Shown here: positions 59,375 through 64,000 of the stretch, piece by piece
Layout of the letters: the number at the start of each line of letters is the position of its first letter
Numbering within the stretch: the first letter of the stretch is position 1
From: Desmodus rotundus
Lineage: Eukaryota; Chordata; Mammalia; Chiroptera; Phyllostomidae
Assembly: GCF_022682495.2 (NCBI RefSeq)
Contig: NC_071397.1
Location: forward strand, 25,869,427 to 25,933,426
DNA length: 64,000 nucleotides
Direction of reading: 5' to 3'
Notes under the pieces: model-generated
The model's database searches: none
What the model was told of the DNA's origin: nothing
The model's input: only the letters and a program-made list of their open reading frames with translations
Translations under genes and position numbers: made by a program

Positions 59375-60034
59375 TGTTGTCAGTGGAAATCAGGCTCTTC
59401 CACTGGATTGCTAGGAAATCATTCCAAGGACCCACACATGGGAGATTGTGGTGTGACAAGGCTTATTTGGGTGGAAATCTGCTCCTGGGTTTCCAGAGTC
59501 ATATCTTCCTCTGTGCCACTATGGAAAAAGTCCAACTGTTTCCTCAGAAAAGCCAAAACAAAGGCTGAGGCCCAGAATTTCTGCTTCATATTAAAGTTTA
59601 GCCCTTCGAGGCCCACACCATCTTCTAAGGACTCTGGCAGCTGCTAGACCTACATGGTCACATGCTCTGAGGCAAGAGCTTCTTTATTCCCTTGGGATTA
59701 TGTTAGCTTGCGTTGGGATGGACCAGTTGCTTTTCAAAATAACTGATCAACCTCCTGAGCTTTCATGAGCTTTTTGATGTGTCCACTCCCTAGTTAGACT
59801 GACAGGCCTCTATGGCCAAGCACTTCTGCCTCTGTCCCCCAACAATCTGGTACCAGAGAGGGGGAGGGAGAAGTGTTAGTCCCCTTGGTGGAACAATGCT
59901 ATGATCTACTGTGGTATGAAGCTATAGTTTCCTGGTGAAGAAAACAGCTTCGCGCTCTCCAGATTTTTAAGTTCAATTTCTAATTCCCTTTGCTTTCTTT
60001 CTTATTAATAATTAGCTAACTACCTATTGTAACA
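59375..60034 (-). mobile_element. Solo LTR, TGTTACA family, with 4-bp TSD
   Basis: Plus-strand ends TGTTGTCAGTGG ... CTATTGTAACA. ACAG occurs directly on both sides (59371-59374 and 60035-60038), a 4-bp TSD typical of class I (ERV1). On the minus strand the LTR starts TGTTACAATAGGTAG, carries an AATAAGCCTTG poly(A)-like site, and ends CACTGACAACA. Homologous to 33374-34114 in the opposite orientation. Open frames on either strand inside it are chance. Confidence 0.78.
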
Positions 60035-60038
60035 ACAG

Positions 60039-60327
60039 GAGTAATTTTTTTTAGAAGGAATTACTAAAGCCAACAATTTGCATATTCTCTTAGGACACAC
60101 AATGTAAGAGAAGAAAGTCATCAGGCTTTACCTTTATTTTGTAAACAGGAAGCATAATTAGCAAAAGCTATTGTAGTGCAGGGGTAGGAGCAGAAGATGA
60201 AAAAAAGAAAAAGCACTAGATGGCAATTTCATTCTCTTCTTGGGACACATTTATGTTTATTCCCAGAAAAGACATTTTATATTTGCCATTTAGTCTTAGT
60301 GTTTCTGGAGGAAGTGCACCCTTGAGG
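60039..60327. other. Spacer between two LTRs
   Basis: No retroviral internal sequence recognised; AT-rich unassigned DNA. Confidence 0.4.
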
Positions 60328-60847
60328 TGTCTCAAAAAAGAATTTTAAGGGGCACACATTTGGAAGAAGTTAAGCGTAGAGGCAAGATTTATTGTAGTGA
60401 AAAGAAATAACACACCCTCTGGGTTTAGAGGGTGGGCAGGTTCTGGTGCAACTGTCCTGAGGTCTTTGCTAATTTTCCATGTATTTTATTGGTTTTGGAA
60501 ATACACAGGGTGTCTTTCAAACTGTCCAACCTATCTCCTGGGTTTTCCTGGGGCTGTGCTGGGCCCTCTTACTATCCAATCCCTTGCCAGGGTTTTCTGC
60601 CTTTATCCTACTTGACCTTATTCCCAGATTTTCCCAGGCTAGACTCTGCCCCTTTATGATCACAATTTTGCTCCTACTGCACATGCTGCCAAGTTCTGAT
60701 TCATCACGTGGCTTCTGTTGCATTTGTTCCCAGCAAAGGAATTTTTCCTTTACTGTTTTAGTCTTCCCCATGGTCAGTTGTTCCCTGGGGAGAATCTGAT
60801 TCCATTTGCTCCCTTCCTTTGTTAATAACTAACTACTCACTGTAACA
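60328..60847 (-). mobile_element. Second, related LTR (520 bp)
   Basis: On the minus strand it starts TGTTACAGTGAGTAGTTAGT, similar to the start of the neighbouring family (TTAGTTATTAACAAAGG... GGGAGCAAA). It has ACAATAAATCTTGCC as probable poly(A) signal and ends near TTTTTTGAGACA. After the first 60 or so bases it diverges from the 59375 LTR, so it belongs to another subfamily. I found no clear TSD; the left end is provisional. Confidence 0.6.
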
Positions 60848-60904
60848 CTCGAAACTGTAAACTTAGATTTTAGCACATTGTGCTCTTCTTATAATTCAGA
60901 TCTT

Positions 60905-61145
60905 AAGTCAGTACTGTCTCCTTTCAGAGGCCTAATTGATTATAGTTTACTCCCTTATGTAGCAGCAACCCCTTCTATCACTATTAGTCATATACCTCTT
61001 GTGTTGACTTAACAGTCATTGCTCTCTGAAATTCTCAAGCATTCATTTTTTTTTACCTGTTGGCTGCAAGCTCCTTGAGACCAGGATTGAGCTTTACCAT
61101 TGTTGCATTTCTAGCACCCAGAGCATTATTTCCTAAATGATTTTA
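60905..61145 (+). mobile_element. LINE2 3'-end fragment
   Basis: GGCTGCAAGCTCCTTGAGACC, AGGATTGAGCTTTACC, TGCATTTCTAGCACCCAGAG follow the L2 end (aatgtaagctccatgagggc ... tatccccagcacctagaa). Confidence 0.7.
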
Positions 61146-61734
61146 ACATAATTAATATTATTTAATGACCAAGTAAAAAGATATGAATTGAAGGAGTAGA
61201 TTGTTTATAGGATATCATCAGTAAATTTTGAAATAAAAATGTTAGGAAAAACATTCAGTGGTAATGAGTAGGAGGAGAATATGTCACCCTTCACAAGTTG
61301 AAATATATTGTGCAATAAAAATTTAGAAACAGTAAGTGTGGGCAGAAATATCAAAACTACACCACTGAATTAGTGTAAATAGTACACACTACCAATGCAT
61401 CACAAAACTGTATAGAAATTTTTCTGTAGGCTTTACATTTGGCCCCCTCTCTGGATCCCCTTTGACGTGTTTTATTTTAGGCTCTCATCATACCTCCTGT
61501 TTTCCAATTAGGCCATATTTTTAAAATAGGAATTTTACTCTTGCTTGGATCAAGGATCAGGGGAAATTACTATGTTGTGATCAACATGCTTATTCACATG
61601 TATGTGTTCAACAGTTTCTTAAAATCTGTTTATTTAAAGTAAAAGTCTCACTTTGCTTTTTAAAATGTTTCTTAACTACTTCATCATCACATTAAATAGT
61701 CAATAACTTAATATTTTATTATTTAACACCCAAG
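61146..61734. other. Unique AT-rich DNA
   Basis: No gene or firm repeat. Confidence 0.4.
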
Positions 61735-61960
61735 CTTGGGAAACTAAGGCTCATGGACCAAAGCCATCTGGCCAACTGCTTTTGTAAATAAAATGTAATT
61801 GATTCACAGCCACACCCATGTATTCACATATCTCCTATGGCTACTTTGGTGCTATAATGACAGAACAATTGCAACAGACTCTATATCCTATAGAGCCAAA
61901 AATATGCATTATGTGCTCCTCTTTAGAAAAAGGCTTCATCATTCCTCCTTTTTATCATTG
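61735..61960 (-). mobile_element. hAT-Charlie-like relic, second copy
   Basis: GGGAAACTAAGGCTCATGGACC, ATCTGGCCAACTGCTTTTGT, AAATAAAATGTAATTGATTC, ACAGCCACACCCATGTATTC, CTATGGCTACTTTGGTGC. Same repeat as 37920-38162, written here on the strand complementary to the family consensus. Degraded. Confidence 0.55.
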
Positions 61961-64000
61961 TGGTCTAGAAATTAAAAGCTATACACAGTTCAAATAATTT
62001 TCCTGCAGCAGATTTACAAAGGCAAACCTGTCTCTTTCTTTTCCCATGCAGTAGAAAGATTATCTCTCAAGATCTCCCATTAACCTCAAACACTGGCAAA
62101 CAGACTTTGCTTCATTTTGACTAGCTTCTTAATAAAACTGTTTATTGACAAGTTAACTTGTTTAGCAGAAAGCCAATAAACCACAGTGCAAGTCCATAGA
62201 TTACACTATTTTAAGCTTTCAAAGAAATAATTAGTTTCTCTAAAGGGTTGGGAGACTGCTGCCATTGCTAAATAACCTTGGATCTAGAAAGAGAGATCTT
62301 CAATTTGTTGCGTACGGCTGCCGTACACGGCCTGTTGCCTCGGGATATGCAAAGTTAAAAACATAAAGATTATTACGTTTATATAAAAACATAAGGTTTT
62401 CATATTTATCTAAATACTTTTATAATTAATTCCTTAGCATATCATCACTCATGGGGACAGGGAGAGCTGTCCCTTAGCACAGAAAGTTTTAAGCTCTGAT
62501 CCACACTTGGGAAAGAGTCTCTCAAGCGCCCTGTTCCCACACTGTATCTGTAGATGATGAAAGTGTAGATTTATTAGTGAATCCCCATATATAAATGAAG
62601 TGACTGATGTAGGCATGCTAAAATTAATTTAGTTTGAAACTATGGCACTTTTCCAGAGCATAGTACTTATCCATATAAAAGCACTTAAAAAAATTAAAGG
62701 CTCCAATCTCTCTTTATAGTAGGAATTATAAAAGACAGACATTTTCCCTTTTCTAATAGGGTTTCTGGCCCCCTCACCCCTTCAAAAATATTGGCTAAGA
62801 CTTACAATAAAAGAAAAATAATATGACTTGACAGAGACTGCTTTGTCCTTCATGATATCAGTAACCGCGCTTCCCTGGTAACTCGGGATTCTTTTTGAAA
62901 CTTCCTGGCAACTTCTCTGTGCCCACAAATAGGCAACCGTGATTTGCAGAACACACATTTCAGACTCAGGGATATACGTACCACATTATAGTCATGGTCA
63001 TCACCTTTGGGATGGTAAACGGGAAGACATCTTTGCTCCATTTTCTTGTCAAATTGTTCTTTCCCTCCATTCCATAGTTATTTGAAAACTATGCAGCAAA
63101 TTACCAACCCAATTGGACACATGTAAATCAACCTCAATGTTAATCTCTCTGCTAAGTTTTCTTTTTTGTAAAATTACGATAATAATAAAACCTATAATAA
63201 AAGCTTATGATAGCATTAATCATACCTAGAATATAATTATCCCTAATAAAAATTCATTATTGTTACCAAGATGGCTTCTGTCCCTCATCATCATCACCAT
63301 CATTTTCTATCATCTAGTCGATTTGATACTTTTCCACCTGAGAAAGTAGAACCAGTTCACCAAGATTAACCCTGTTCCCTTCTCCCTTTCTATTTATCAC
63401 GTTTCATAGAGGAGCTGGCTTCTTATCTAAGGCCCACCTCTCTCTACTTTCTAGTCTCTGTCCCTTCCTATGGGATGCTACTCACTGTTCAACCATTTGC
63501 TCTTTTCTGGATATTTCTGGGAATAATTCAATATTTTCCTATTAAAAATAAATTATGGAACTACAGAAATCCAGTTGCATGGCTCCCTTTGTGGATCCAA
63601 GTTCTGATTCCCCTTGCCTCTTTGGGGTCTTAAGGGTTTCTTATCGCTGCGAGTCACTGGGTGCTTCCCCATCCTGTATGGATTTTCTCACCCTGCTCAC
63701 ACTTATGGAAATACATTCCTTCATTATAATGATGTGTCTATACCCTTGTGTGTGTGTACTTCTTTCTTGTGCCAGGATCATGACTGACACCGATGCTTGT
63801 GAATTTCATGAAGTCATAGGAGTTACAGGGTAACAGTTTTGAGATGATCTAATCAGGTGAATTTAGTACATGCAAGGTACTAAAAAATCTGAATAATCAA
63901 AAATAAATAGTGACTAAAAATTAATAGAAAGCGTATGATCAGACTGGCATTTCATGAAAAGAAGCTTGCAACAACACAGGAACTAATGTCTTCTCTTTCC
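61961..64000. other. Unique DNA to the window end
   Basis: No gene supported. A short perfect CpG-containing palindrome lies at 62312-62326. The minus-strand frame at 62850-63041 and the plus-strand frame at 63555-63833 (92 codons) have no recognised domain; the former is discussed as a weak exon candidate. Confidence 0.4.

Noticed and set aside
60397..60799. Three overlapping 72-106 codon plus-strand frames
   Set aside because: All lie antisense to the 60328-60847 LTR and have no protein family signature.
62454..62473. GGGACAG-GGAGAG-CTGTCCC hairpin as a terminator
   Set aside because: A 7-bp stem is easily found by chance and Rho-independent terminators do not apply to a mammalian nuclear genome.
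1..64000. CRISPR array, bacterial operon, phage or plasmid features
   Set aside because: Base composition, VES SINEs, L1, MIR, L2 and LTR content are those of a mammalian nuclear genome; no spaced direct-repeat array exists.

Overview
The window reads as mammalian nuclear DNA, AT-rich and free of recognisable protein-coding genes. I found no tRNA or rRNA gene, no CpG island promoter, no CRISPR array and no exon I would defend. The organism is most likely a bat. Two tRNA-derived SINEs match the bat VES family (read on the minus strand: a GGCTGGTGTGGCTCAGTGG-type head and a VES tail), and several young L1 3' ends have the purine-rich, G-rich 3' UTR known from bats. Internally deleted mariner elements and a near-complete ORF1-only HAL1-type LINE also fit. 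These assignments rest on remembered consensus sequences, not on a search.

Layout. 0.5-2.4 kb: a HAL1-like LINE with both ends and target-site duplications (TSDs). 4.3-6.4 kb: an old 5'-truncated L1. 7.5-8.0 kb: a probable solo LTR, then old hAT, MIR and MaLR-like copies up to 10.3 kb. 10.9-11.6 kb: L2 relics. 12.4-13.0 kb: a mariner with both terminal inverted repeats but a deleted interior. 14.1-14.4 kb: a young L1 3' end. 15.1-16.5 kb: a 1.38-kb LTR element with a 6-bp TSD. 16.5-28.3 kb: mostly unique AT-rich DNA, with two VES SINEs that have clear TSDs. 28-33 kb: two L1 3' ends and unique DNA. 33.4-34.1 kb: an LTR. 35-40 kb: MaLR, MIR, hAT and L2 relics. 41.7-45.1 kb: old unresolved repeat, MIR and an L1 3' end. 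47.5-48.0 kb: a MaLR-like LTR. 48-52.6 kb: unique.

52.6-57.0 kb is the most layered part. A degenerate L1 ORF2 body was hit by a tailless U2 snRNA 5' fragment (16-bp TSD), by the 3' end of a younger L1 (8-bp TSD with one mismatch) and by a 746-bp solo LTR (6-bp TSD CATCAG). Its 3' end is replaced by a truncated mariner. 59.4-60.8 kb holds two related LTRs in the same orientation. The last 3 kb are L2 and hAT relics plus unique sequence.

Nothing here works together as a gene system. The information lies in the insertion record: which elements sit in which, with intact TSDs that allow relative dating. The window probably comes from a large intron or an intergenic gene desert, and I cannot name the locus. 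The best leads are the U2 tailless insertion, the long LTR variant with an internal polypurine-like tract and ORF, and the L1/mariner junction.
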